NCBI RefSeq assembly: GCF_964355755.1
Contig: NC_092676.1
Location: forward strand, 7,732,288-7,796,287
Reading direction: 5' to 3'
Length of the DNA: 64,000 bases
From: Antedon mediterranea
Taxonomy: Eukaryota; Echinodermata; Crinoidea; Comatulida; Antedonidae
In this document: positions 53,131 to 64,000 of the stretch, piece after piece
How positions within the stretch are numbered: the stretch's first letter is position 1
How the letters are laid out: the number at the start of each line of letters is the position of its first letter
Position numbers and translations under genes: made by a program
Notes under the pieces: generated by a model
Seen by the model: the letters and a program-made list of their open reading frames with translations, nothing else
What the model was told of the DNA's origin: nothing
Database searches by the model: none

Positions 53131-54322
53131 TGTCCACAATATAAATTCATTTCGCTTGCGGCATAATAAGACACAAACAAGGCTGTTTTTAGAATCTGTA
53201 ATGTTAAAAAATCATCAACAAAAACAAAACTAGACCAATATTAATTGTCACCATACTAATATAACATAACTTAATACCCAATGATTTTAAATCAATCTTT
53301 ATTACCAATATCATAAGCATAAATATTTATATAAAATATGTACGGATGCTAAAACAATATTCACAAAGTTTACAAATTATGAGCCTATACATTTTTGAAA
53401 GCACATAAAAACTACTATATTTGCAATACACTTTAGTATTTAATTTAAAAAGCATATTTCAATTTTTGCAAAACATTATAAACTGAAATTTCTATACAAT
53501 AATTGGAGTTGCTTGCACAATAAACAAATATTATTTATAAAAAAGATATTTTTAAAACATCATGTTATTTTTGATAAACTACTGAATAATCAAGGTCATA
53601 CAAAAAATAGGTATTTTCTCATATCTCAGATTTAACCATAATTTTGGTAGTGAATTCAATCTGTATATATTAGTAGGCATAACATTAATAACTCTTCTTT
53701 AGAAAACAACATCTGTCTACATTATCAAACTAGTTTGACAACAAAAGTGTGGTGTGACCAAATATGTAGTGATATGACATCATCATGTCCATATATGAGC
53801 ACATCAAATTTGTCACATGTTTGATAGTGTAGACAGAGCTTTAGTCACTCGCGAAGTGAAGTTGAATAACCCCAATAGTGTTAATATACTGTATATTACA
53901 TCACATTTTGAATAAGGGTATCGCAGTTTATTCAAATTCATTAGAATCCTAAAATATATTAATAGAACCATTTTTTTTTTAATTGCATAAACATAACTTG
54001 TTTGCTTAGGTGCAAACCACACAAAAACTGTAATAACCAGTGTGGACAGCAGTTATAAATTTTGTTTACAAAAATTCTACAAAGATATACAAAAAATATA
54101 TACACATTATATCAGTTTAGGTTTTGTTTACATAGGCAAGATGTATTTGATAATACAAATAAAAAACACACATTATTTATCAAATATTTTGAAATATATA
54201 AAGTATTTTTTTCATAATTCAATTTTCATAATTTAAACTGATAGACTATATATTATAAATTATGTTAATTAAATGCATATAAAATCAAGATTTTATGTTT
54301 TAATTGCAATTTTTCTATTGTA
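53130..54322. other. Spacer between zinc-finger gene and ANKRD6, with one MITE
   Basis: AT-rich; contains a TTAA-type MITE at 53706-53843 (ends 'ctgtctacattatcaaacta' and 'gtttgatagtgtagacagag'). The ANKRD6 3' UTR probably extends left from 54322. No gene seen. Confidence 0.6.
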
Positions 54323-57300
54323 TTAGTATCCAAATGTTGAGAAGGGACGTCTGGTAGAGGAACCAAAGTCTGACGTCAGTATTCTACCTGTGTTGATAGT
54401 GTTATTCAAGGTATTTGTATTGGAACCACTCTTTGATGGCTGACTTTTGGCGACATCTCCAGATGGCTCTGGTTTGGATCCTGTTTCACTTGATAAGAAC
54501 TCTTTCATGAGGGAAACGTCCAGCGGGTTCCGACGCCTGTTACCACTTCCTCCGGAATGTGTCGTGGAAGATGAAGAGATGGAAGGATTTGGACTGTGAA
54601 GAGTCGAGGAATGATTTTGTGGAATATCAAGTTGATTTAAAGATGGCACTCTGTGATTTGGAAGAACTTCTTGTTGAGGTTGTGGGTATCGTTTGTAAGA
54701 CGAGCCATCGGACTGCCTAGATTGTTGCATGTTTGATGTTTGTAAAACAGGTGTTGACATTTGTTGTTTAGCATAAAGATCAGGTTGACTAGAATACTGT
54801 GCTGGTTTTACCACCTTGCGTGAGCTGTGAGGTCCTGCTTGATTTCTCTCGGTATCCGTTTGGAATGATTTGGATTTGGTCATTTGAGCATTTTCCGAGT
54901 CTGATACATTCCTTGGTGGTGCTTGTTGCGTAGGCAATGCATTCCGTGAGTAAATGTTACCATTCATGTTTGTGACTACAAGTGGCTGACCAGATGTGTT
55001 GACTATACGAGGATGAAATGCAGCAGAAGACCTCTCTGAAGTAGGGGGTTTTGTACTCACATGATTGGGAATGCTTGCAGTCTTTAACGGTGGTACAGAT
55101 ACGGCATGTGAATAATTGGAAGATTTGCGATAAGAAGGCGATTGTTCACGTCGATAAGGTTCATTAGTTGCACTATGAACAGACTGTGAAGATTCTGTTG
55201 TAGGCTTATCACCTATAGTCTTACGAGGCCCATTTTCTATAACATGTGAATTATGGATTTGCCGATTTGTATTCAGGAGTCCTTTGGAATGTGAAATTGG
55301 CGAGTTAATTTGTTGTTTCCCTTTAAGATCATACTGACTAGTATCAATATATAAACGTTTTGTTGTGCTGCCCATACTTGGAGCAACATTATATTGAGGT
55401 GGTCTTCCATTTGGAGTATGTGAATTAATCGTATGATCCTTATTGTATGTCTCAATATCAGAATGTTTAGACAACAAAGGAGCATTTCCTCTTGTGTTTG
55501 TGATTGGTAAATTACTACTTGTGTCCTTTCTATTGATTTGAGACACAACACTGTGTCCACTTGTATCTCTACTAGAAACAGGCGACATAGCACTGTTTCT
55601 TTTTACATTTGTCATTTGAGAAACATTGTTTATTCTGTTTGTTTCTCTATTTGTGACTGGAGACACAGAATTGTGTCCTCTTGTTTCTGTCCTTGACATT
55701 GGAGAAAAACTTTGGTGTCCTCTTGTTTCGGTGTTCCTTGGGGACACATGGCTGTATCCATTTGGTATTGCTTTTAAGTTAACATTTTGCTGAGGACTGC
55801 TCTGACCAGCAGAACCAATACCAGAACTCATAGAAATCTGGTCATCTTCCAACAATGGCCGATGTCTATCTTCAATCAAGTGATTCCTATTTAACTCTAA
55901 GCCGCTATCAGGGCTAACACCATTGACCATTAAAGGTCGCGATGGCGACACCGATTTAGCACGTAGTTCAATCTGTTCTGATCCATTCATTATCACATCA
56001 GATTTTCTTGCAGCCTGCCGACTCTTACGGTCACGACTGGTCGCTTGAACTTTCTGATATGCTGGTGACATTGACCTCGACCTTACGTTATCTTTATTGA
56101 TTTCAAGTTCGCTTTTACTATTAACAATAACAGGATTATTTACCTCTGGCTCTCGCTTTGGAGACAAACTCCTACTTCTCTGGTAAGAGTTTGTGTTCTT
56201 AGGCGATGTAGGCCTTTTTGCTGGAGCCTCATTGTGTGGGATGGTTGCTGTCCCTGAGCTTTTGCCCATCACAAGTTTATCAGCTTTTTCTCCATCAATA
56301 AACTCTTTATGTACTTCAATTTCAACTGTTTGCTGGTGCTTTTTAACTCTATCTAGTTTATCTTGTTTCCACACAGCTTTTGTGAAGCTATTAGTTCGAG
56401 TCTTTGGCACAGCGCCAGTGTGTACATATAATGATGTCAGTTTGCTATCTTTATTTGGTTCATTGAACTGATTTAAAGGCCTTTCAGTATTGCGAGATGT
56501 TTGTTTATTTTTTCCTATATGCACATAGTCTTTACTATAAGGTTTATTAACATTTTGTGAAGTCCTGTTCTTAAGTAGTACATCCTCAACAATCAAGGCG
56601 TTGCTGTGTGCTGATTTGTAACTCCTCCTACGTTCAGGAGATGTCATACCTTTTGATTTATCAGTATATTTAAAGTTATCAAGGTGTTGGGTAGTTCGAT
56701 TTTGGTTATGATCATGAAGAAACGGGCTCAAAGCACCCTCTCTTTCTAGAACACTATTCATAGTCGATTGAGTCTGTACATAACCGGAATCATCCGTTTT
56801 ACATAAAGAACTACCGCATGCTGTTTCATCAGCTTGCATTTCGTTCACAACCCATTCTTTTAATTCCTCTTTAACATGTCCCATACGGTCTACATGCGTC
56901 TCTTCCCAGTCGGCTCGCTCAATTGTAGCACGGTGATGCAAACGATGCAAGCATTCCGTTTGTTCCGCATGGATACGTTCCTTGCAGAGTTTATCAAGGC
57001 ATTCTCCTTGATGCTCCATCTTTTTTTCAAGGTTGCCAATTTTACGATCTAATTTGTTATGACTATGTTCAATTTCGTGTATCATAACTTCTCTATTTGC
57101 GTCAACCTTGTTCTGTATCTGAAGAAGTTGCGGAGTGCAGTTGCAACCAACAGATGATTTCTGAAATTTAAAAAAAAGCATTTCTATAACTTGACTTATT
57201 GATTGACTTTATTTCAGAAAAACAAATTCCATATCCAAAAATTAAAATGAAAAAGAAATGAAAATCACATTCAAATTTTGTTTTAATTTAGTTATTTCAA

Positions 57301-60300
57301 CAGCATTTTACAAGGGTGGTCCATCCAGTCAGTGCTGATCATTGGGGACCCATTACAAGGGTGGTCCATCCAGTCAGTGCTGATCATTGGGGACCCATTA
57401 CAAGGGTGGTCCATCCAGTCGGTGCTGATCATTGGGGACCCATTACAAGGGTGGTCCATCCAGTCAGTGCTGATCATTGGGGACCCATTACAAGGGTGGT
57501 CCATCCAGTCAGTGCTGATCATTGGGGACCCATTACAAGGGTGGTCCATCCAGTCAGTGCTGATCATTGGGGACCCATTACAAGGGTGGTCCATCCAGTC
57601 GGTGCTGATCATTGGGGACCCATTACAAGGGTGGTCCATCCAGTCAGTGCTGATCATTGGGGACCCATTACAAGGGTGGTCCATCCAGTCGGTGCTGATC
57701 ATTGGGGACCCATTACAAGGGTGGTCCATCCAGTCAGTGCTGATCATTGGGGACCCATTACAAGGGTGGTCCATCCAGTCGGTGCTGATCATTGGGGACC
57801 CATTACAAGGGTGGTCCATCCAGTCAGTGCTGATCATTGGGGACCCATTACAAGGGTGGTCCATCCAGTCGGTGCTGATCATTGGGGACCCATTACAAGG
57901 GTGGTCCATCCAGTCGGTGCTGATCATTGGGGACCCATTACAAGGGTGGTCCATCCAGTCGGTGCTGATCATTGGGGACCCATTACAAGGGTGGTCCATC
58001 CAGTCGGTGCTGATCATTGGGGACCCATTACAAGGGTGGTCCATCCAGTCAGTGCTGATCATTGGGGACCCATTACAAGGGTGGTCCATCCAGTCAGTGC
58101 TGATCATTGGGGACCCATTACAAGGGTGGTCCATCCAGTCGGTGCTGATCATTGGGGACCCATTACAAGGGTGGTCCATCCAGTCAGTGCTGATCATTGG
58201 GGACCCATTACAAGGGTGGTCCATCCAGTCAGTGCTGATCATTGGGGACCCATTACAAGGGTGGTCCATCCAGTCAGTGCTGATCATTGGGGACCCATTA
58301 CAAGGGTGGTCCATCCAGTCGGTGCTGATCATTGGGGACCCATTACAAGGGTGGTCCATCCAGTCAGTGCTGATCATTGGGGACCCATTACAAGGGTGGT
58401 CCATCCAGTCGGTGCTGATCATTGGGGACCCATTACAAGGGTGGTCCATCCAGTCAGTGCTGATCATTGGGGACCCATTACAAGGGTGGTCCATCCAGTC
58501 GGTGCTGATCATTGGGGACCCATTACAAGGGTGGTCCATCCAGTCGGTGCTGATCATTGGGGACCCATTACAAGGGTGGTCCATCCAGTCGGTGCTGATC
58601 ATTGGGGACCCATTACAAGGGTGGTCCATCCAGTCGGTGCTGATCATTGGGGACCCATTACAAGGGTGGTCCATCCAGTCGGGGCTGATCATTGGGGACC
58701 CATTACAAGGGTGGTCCATCCAGTCGGTGCTGATCATTGGGGACCCATTACAAGGGTGGTCCATCCAGTCGGTGCTGATCAATGGGGACCCATTACAAGG
58801 GTGGTCCATCCAGTCGGTGCTGATCATTGGGGACCCATTACAAGGGTGGTCCATCCAGTCGGTGCTGATCATTGGGGACCCATTACAAGGGTGGTCCATC
58901 CAGTCGGTGCTGATCATTGGGGACCCATTACAAGGGTGGTCCATCCAGTCGGTGCTGATCATTGGGGACCCATTACAAGGGTGGTCCATCCAGTCGGTGC
59001 TGATCATTGGGGACCCATTACAAGGGTGGTCCATCCAGTCGGTGCTGATCATTGGGGACCCATTACAAGGGTGGTCCATCCAGTCGGTGCTGATCATTGG
59101 GGACCCATTACAAGGGTGGTCCATCCAGTCGGTGCTGATCATTGGGGACCCATTACAAGGGTGGTCCATCCAGTCGGTGCTGATCATTGGGGACCCATTA
59201 CAAGGGTGGTCCATCCAGTCAGTGCTGATCATTGGGGACCCATTACAAGGGTGGTCCATCCAGTCGGTGCTGATCATTGGGGACCCATTACAAGGGTGGT
59301 CCATCCAGTCGGTGCTGATCATTGGGGACCCATTACAAGGGTGGTCCATCCAGTCGGGGCTGATCATTGGGGACCCATTACAAGGGTGGTCCATCCAGTC
59401 AGTGCTGATCATTGGGGACCCATTACAAGGGTGGTCCATCCAGTCGGGGCTGATCATTGGGGACCCATTACAAGGGTGGTCCATCCAGTCAGTGCTGATC
59501 ATTGGGGACCCATTACAAGGGTGGTCCATCCAGTCAGTGCTGATCATTGGGGACCCATTACAAGGGTGGTCCATCCAGTCGGTGCTGATCATTGGGGACC
59601 CATTACAAGGGTGGTCCATCCAGTCGGTGCTGATCATTGGGGACCCATTACAAGGGTGGTCCATCCAGTCGGTGCTGATCATTGGGGACCCATTACAAGG
59701 GTGGTCCATCCAGTCAGTGCTGATCATTGGGGACCCATTACAAGGGTGGTCCATCCAGTCAGTGCTGATCATTGGGAACCCATTACAAGGGTGGTCCATC
59801 CAGTCAGTGCTGATCATTGGGGACCCATTACAAGGGTGGTCCATCCAGTCGGTGCTGATCATTGGGGACCCATTACAAGGGTGGTCCATCCAGTCAGTGC
59901 TGATCATTGGGGACCCATTACAAGGGTGGTCCATCCAGTCGGTGCTGATCATTGGGGACCCATTACAAGGGTGGTCCATCCAGTCGGTGCTGATCATTGG
60001 GGACCCATTACAAGGGTGGTCCATCCAGTCGGTGCTGATCATTGGGGACCCATTACAAGGGTGGTCCATCCAGTCGGTGCTGATCATTGGGGACCCATTA
60101 CAAGGGTGGTCCATCCAGTCGGTGCTGATCATTGGGGACCCATTACAAGGGTGGTCCATCCAGTCGGTGCTGATCATTGGGGACCCATTACAAGGGTGGT
60201 CCATCCAGTCGGTGCTGATCATTGGGGACCCATTACAAGGGTGGTCCATCCAGTCGGTGCTGATCATTGGGGACCCATTACAAGGGTGGTCCATCCAGTC

Positions 60301-62692
60301 GGTGCTGATCATTGGGGACCCATTACAAGGGTGGTCCATCCAGTCGGTGCTGATCATTGGGGACCCATTACAAGGGTGGTCCATCCAGTCGGTGCTGATC
60401 ATTGGGGACCCATTACAAGGGTGGTCCATCCAGTCGGTGCTGATCATTGGGGACCCATTACAAGGGTGGTCCATCCAGTCGGTGCTGATCATTGGGGACC
60501 CTAAACAAAATACAATTTCACATTAAAATACAACAATTAAAATAAAATTAAAATAAATAGAATTAATACAAATTTTTTTTAAATAAATAAATAATTATCA
60601 AAGTGACAATTAAAAATTTCAAAATATATACAATTCTTTTGTCTTTATATTAATTTTAAACAAATAAACAATTATAGTATCTAATAGATAATTATAGAAC
60701 TAATCAATATATTTATATTCATACAGTAGATTTTTGTTTTTCAGTGTAGAAGATGTGTTGAGATGGTCCTGGCTGGTTCATTACTCGTGCCATCATTATT
60801 TCTTCTTGAATTTTTTTCTGTTCTTTCACACGCTTTTTAAGTTCATGCTTATCAAAGCCACTTTCTTGCAACAGCTTTTCTTCAAGTTTCTGAAATCAAT
60901 CAAATACAATCATTACCACAAATTTCTTTTTATTTTTACTAATTATTTAATTTTAATTTTTTTTAAATTTCATATGCATCCAACAGTGAGAAAATCACCA
61001 ATTACATGATGGATAAACTATTCAATAATTTATCATGCTTATAAACTAAGTATCATTTGAGGCTTAGACAGTGGATTGAATAAGTTGTGTGTTACAACTC
61101 TGGAACTAGGTCAAAATTAAACTGTTGATGTTTGCTGATTTTGGTCGAAATACAGGGCTCGAAATTCAAGCTAGCAAACTAGCAATTTGCTAGTAAATTA
61201 GTCATGATTGCTAGTTGAACATTTTAAAACTAGCAAATGTTTGCTAGTTGTTATTTTACATAGGAAAGGTAGGCTTGATCTACCAATTCCAATACATGTT
61301 GAATTGAATTGAAAACAGACTAAACCTCTGTCTACACTATCAAACTTTATGTAACATAAAAATATGATGTTCCCATATATGGACATGATGTCATATCACT
61401 ACCATATTTAGACATATCACTACCATATAGGCACATCACATTTGTCACATCAAACTAATTGTAAATTAGTAATGGTATGCAATGCTAATTTTGTTTGTTA
61501 ATGAGGCTATTTTGAATATTATTGAGTTTATTATTTGTAATCTAAAGCTCTGTCTACACTATCAAACTAAAAAAAAGTGTGATGTGCCCAAATATGGTAG
61601 TGATATGACATCCATATATAGGCACATCACAATTTTTTTGTCACATAAAGTAGTAGACAGAGCTTAACAACAAAACTAGAATTGGACCATTATATCTACT
61701 GCTGTACCTTATCTTTGAGTTTCTTTTTACTAGCTTTGTCTTTTGGTACAACTAAGATGGAGTCAGGTTGATCAGTACTTTTTAGCTCTTTCCTTTTTTT
61801 GCCAGGACTTGCAGGATTCTCTGCACCCTCAGTTTTGGTCCGATTATGCTAGAAGACAAAATTAAATTATTTGAAAAACAGGCATACAATGAATGTTACG
61901 TTTACAGTATTTTTATTTTAAACACATCATGAATTCTAAACCGCCCGGTGATATACTGAAATTTAATTAATTAATTTGAAACGATTAAGATGAGGAAATC
62001 TATGAGAATGAGAAAAAGTCGCCCCAACTGCAGATTTCCTAACCATTAGACCACTGGAGTTTTCATGGTATTGTTCAAACTCGATTGGATAGCGACTCTT
62101 TAACATTCTCGGATAGATATATTTATTAATCATCATATATAACAAAAGATTCTTCTGCTTAAAAATCATTAGCACAAACAACTTTATAAAGTAAATCAGT
62201 TTGATGTAAAACCTACTTTTTTAACATAAAAAATATACAATCTTTTGTAATTCATTCATATATAGGTATTTGGCATTCGACAGTTGAAAAAAAAAAAATT
62301 AAAAAAAATTATCTGATGTATTTTAACAGTATGGTCAAGGAAATCTAACAACAGGACGCTGAGCTCGTCTTGCCAAAATATGAACTCGTAACAGTCCTTT
62401 GATCTTATGTCTGGCTGCAACAAATACCAACAGTACTGTGTTATGTACATATTCTCTGTGGCGCGCAGTTTCTGTAAGGAGAGTGGAACTGATAGTGTCG
62501 CAGCCACAGATAAACACTTTGATCTCCAGAGCTCAGCACCTTGTTGTTAGACTGCCTTGGTATGTGTGTGTAGTGTACCTTAAACCTAACTTCCTTCTTC
62601 ACTCGCGTAGGTGAAACTTCTCTACCAATGGCGCCAGTAGATTGTGAATGCTTCCCTTTTCTCTTAGCATTTTCCTTTTCTTGGTATTTTCT
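54323..62692 (-). CDS. ANKRD6: ANKRD6/Diversin homologue, C-terminal four exons (N-terminus beyond window)
   Basis: Diversin-type scaffold acting in Wnt/planar cell polarity signalling in vertebrates. Exons on the minus strand: 62692-62579, 61848-61708, 60889-60725, 57160-54323, all joining in phase 0 (1085 residues). The large last exon opens with KSSVGCNCTPQLLQIQNKV and a coiled coil to about residue 115, including KERIHAEQTECLHRLHH. This matches the human ANKRD6 segment with INGCRC and RLSAERTECLNRL. The three smaller exons are lysine-rich linkers such as SPGKKRKELK and KHELKKRVKEQKKIQEE. The remaining 830 residues are disordered, Ser/Pro/Asn-rich, with repeated SVSP/SMSP motifs, and end STRRPFSTFGY. 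Ankyrin repeats are not in this window. The last intron (57161-60724) contains the 45-bp array. The exon ending at 60725 has an in-frame stop four bases on (QKSTV), a possible alternative end. Confidence 0.85.
57301..60500. repeat. 45-bp minisatellite, about 71 copies, in ANKRD6 last intron
   Basis: About 3.2 kb of near-identical 45-bp units (core gtggtccatccagtc then R-gtgctgatcattgggg). The main variation is A or G at unit position 16; rarer variants are gggg (units 31, 46 and 48), aatggg (unit 33) and gggaacc (unit 55). All three frames on the plus strand and one on the minus stay open because 45 is divisible by three, giving spurious ORFs above 1000 codons. Its boundaries are sharp, and it lies between splice sites of ANKRD6. 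Confidence 0.98.
61005..61120 (-). mobile_element. SINE family A, tail fragment
   Basis: The reverse complement of 'tttatcatgcttataaacta' and neighbouring words matches the tail of the 4497 copy. The tRNA-like head is lost. In ANKRD6 intron. Confidence 0.65.
61323..61475. mobile_element. TTAA-type MITE
   Basis: Left arm 'ctctgtctacactatcaaac'. The middle has two overlapping 'catatcactaccatat' words. The right arm ends at 'cacatcaaacta' and lacks the terminal gtagacag block. Confidence 0.75.
61545..61668. mobile_element. TTAA-type MITE
   Basis: Left arm 'aagctctgtctacactatca', centre 'caaatatggtagtgatatga', right arm 'gtagacagagctta'. Only 40 bp from ANKRD6 exon 61708-61848. Confidence 0.85.
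62334..62562. mobile_element. Inverted-repeat element beside ANKRD6 exon 62579-62692
   Basis: The left arm ('caaggaaatctaacaacagg', 'cgctgagct') pairs with the right arm ('agctcagcac', 'ttgttgttagactgccttgg'). It ends 17 bases from the exon donor. Confidence 0.75.
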
Positions 62693-63555
62693 CTAAATAA
62701 AATGAAAAAAAATCAAAATATTAAATTCATTATCATTGGTTATCCGCACTTGGCGGATAACCTCTTGTTATTGTCAGGATCTTTTTTTTCTTTTTTTTTT
62801 TTTTTTTTTTTTCTATATTCTTCTTTCTTTCCACGAATTTTGTTCGCAGCGTATCTCTAATTCTGGCTAACAAATGATTGTATAACTTTGTCAAAAGATT
62901 GCCCTGTAGCTGTAGATGTGCAAGAAACTTTCTTTTTCAAATTTTAAGTCACGCAGCGTAAGTTACGCGCGATTTTGTGAATTTCAATGATTGATCATAG
63001 AATAAAAACTAAAAGTCGTTTTGTATTGAAACTTGGTGAAGATTTAAGTCTTATAATGCGCAAACTTTCTATGGATTAAAAATGGCATGTTTCACAAAAA
63101 GTTACGCGCGCACGCGCGTTCAAAATTTTAAAATGCGCAAAATTCATTTCTAATCAACTTTCTACGCGTTTCATGTCATTTTGAGCATTTCAAAAATTCC
63201 CACAGGTGCGCAATATTTTTACGCGCGCGTGCGCACGTACGGCAAGAACATGTTTTTTTGGCTTGATTTTTGTTTTTTCAGCCTTTTCTAGTAATTTTAC
63301 CAACTTTCAAACAATTCCGACTTAAAATCACGTCATACGAGCACGTAGAATTAAACAATTTACGCGCATTTTTGATGAAAAAGTTCAAAAATTCGTCAAA
63401 ATTATGCCTTTTTTTAAACAGTCATAGATTCTAAACTACGTGGTGAACTTTTTTAAAATTACATATTCTGAATGTAGATGAGTTTTAGATATAGAATCAT
63501 GGATCGATTTGGCTAACGGGACATTGTGACGTCATCATATGGCCACACGAATATC
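62693..63555. other. Intronic or flanking DNA, no gene seen
   Basis: Contains a long T-rich tract (62780-62812) and several 'acgcgcgcacgcgcg'-type alternating CG words at 63105-63245 in an otherwise AT-rich stretch. Further ANKRD6 exons are expected to the right but none was found here. Confidence 0.5.
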
Positions 63556-63574
63556 AAATATAGCCCCATAAAAA

Positions 63575-64000
63575 ATGAGATCGGGATCCCGATCGGGATG
63601 CGGTGGAATCCCACCGGGATCGGCCGATCCCGGTGGGATTAGACGATCCCACCGGGACGAACTCGGGATTTTTTTTTCGCAATATCGGGATAGACGGGAT
63701 TTTTTTAAGAATTGCGGGATTTTGTACGCAATATCGGGATCGTGTTTTTAGACTGCGGGATTTTGTACGCAACAACGGGATTGGCGGGATTTTGTATATA
63801 AAATTACGGGATTTTGTACGCAACATCGGGATTTTTTACGCAACATCGGGATTGTGTACGCAACATCGAAATTGGCGGGATTTTGTTTATAAAATTACGG
63901 GATTTTGTACGCAAGATCGGGATTGGTGGGATTTTGTTTATAAAATTACGGGATTTTGTACGCAAGATCGGGATCGACAGGATTGTGTTTGTAGACACGG
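63575..64000. repeat. 'cgggattttgtacgcaa' tandem repeat reaching the window edge
   Basis: Units of about 60 bp built from 'cgggattttgtacgcaacat', 'cgggattggcgggatttt' and 'gtttataaaattacggga'. The left part (63575-63670) is a GATC/GGGATCCC-rich inverted region. It continues past the window. Confidence 0.88.

Noticed and set aside
57292-60526. Three overlapping ORFs of more than 1000 codons on both strands
   Set aside because: They are products of a 45-bp tandem repeat without stops in those frames; protein-like variation, splice logic and a domain are all absent, and the tract is an intron of ANKRD6.

Overview
This is animal nuclear DNA: AT-rich, intron-dense (about 50 spliced coding exons with GT..AG borders) and full of small inverted-repeat transposons (MITEs), tRNA-derived SINEs and minisatellites. 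The gene set is metazoan. Long runs built from 'aggcctag'-type words near promoters and the repeat style resemble echinoderm or related marine deuterostome genomes. I cannot name the species from the sequence alone. No prokaryotic features, CRISPR array or virus-like gene is present.

Layout, left to right. (1) 1-6595: repeat-rich flank with no supported gene. (2) 6596-18347, minus strand: LDLRAP1/ARH, a PTB-domain clathrin adaptor for LDL-receptor endocytosis, in 7 coding exons. (3) 19862-21275, minus: PEBP1-type phosphatidylethanolamine-binding protein, 3 exons. (4) 22299-26986, plus: UPF0489 (human C5orf22) family; its first exon was not found. (5) 27328-36745, minus: NOP9, a Pumilio-like nucleolar RNA-binding protein, 11 exons, ending tail-to-tail with UPF0489. 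(6) 38459-43399, minus: ACAT1-type acetyl-CoA acetyltransferase, 13 exons. (7) 44132-47738, plus: a macro-domain-like protein resembling a bacterial family, 8 exons, divergent from ACAT. (8) 49651-52170, minus: single-coding-exon C2H2 zinc-finger protein with an AT-hook and 17 tandem 14-residue repeats. (9) 54323 to 62692, minus: the C-terminal four exons of ANKRD6/Diversin; its ankyrin repeats should lie to the right of the window.

Exon borders were placed by hand. For every multi-exon gene the intron phases close exactly from the first listed exon to the stop, which is the main support for the models. The genes are unrelated housekeeping or signalling functions (endocytosis, lipid binding and kinase inhibition, ribosome biogenesis, ketone/isoleucine metabolism, ADP-ribose biology, transcription, Wnt/planar polarity) and do not form a pathway.

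Most striking non-genic features: a 71-copy 45-bp array in an ANKRD6 intron whose variants reveal an internal 16-unit duplication; a perfect 84-bp palindromic MITE with TTAA ends; a family of at least eight related MITEs; and a 26-bp minisatellite in LDLRAP1 intron 2. No wholly new system is evident. The best candidates for follow-up are the animal macro-domain gene with bacterial-type sequence, the arginase/deacetylase-like metal motifs in UPF0489, and the zinc-finger repeat domain.
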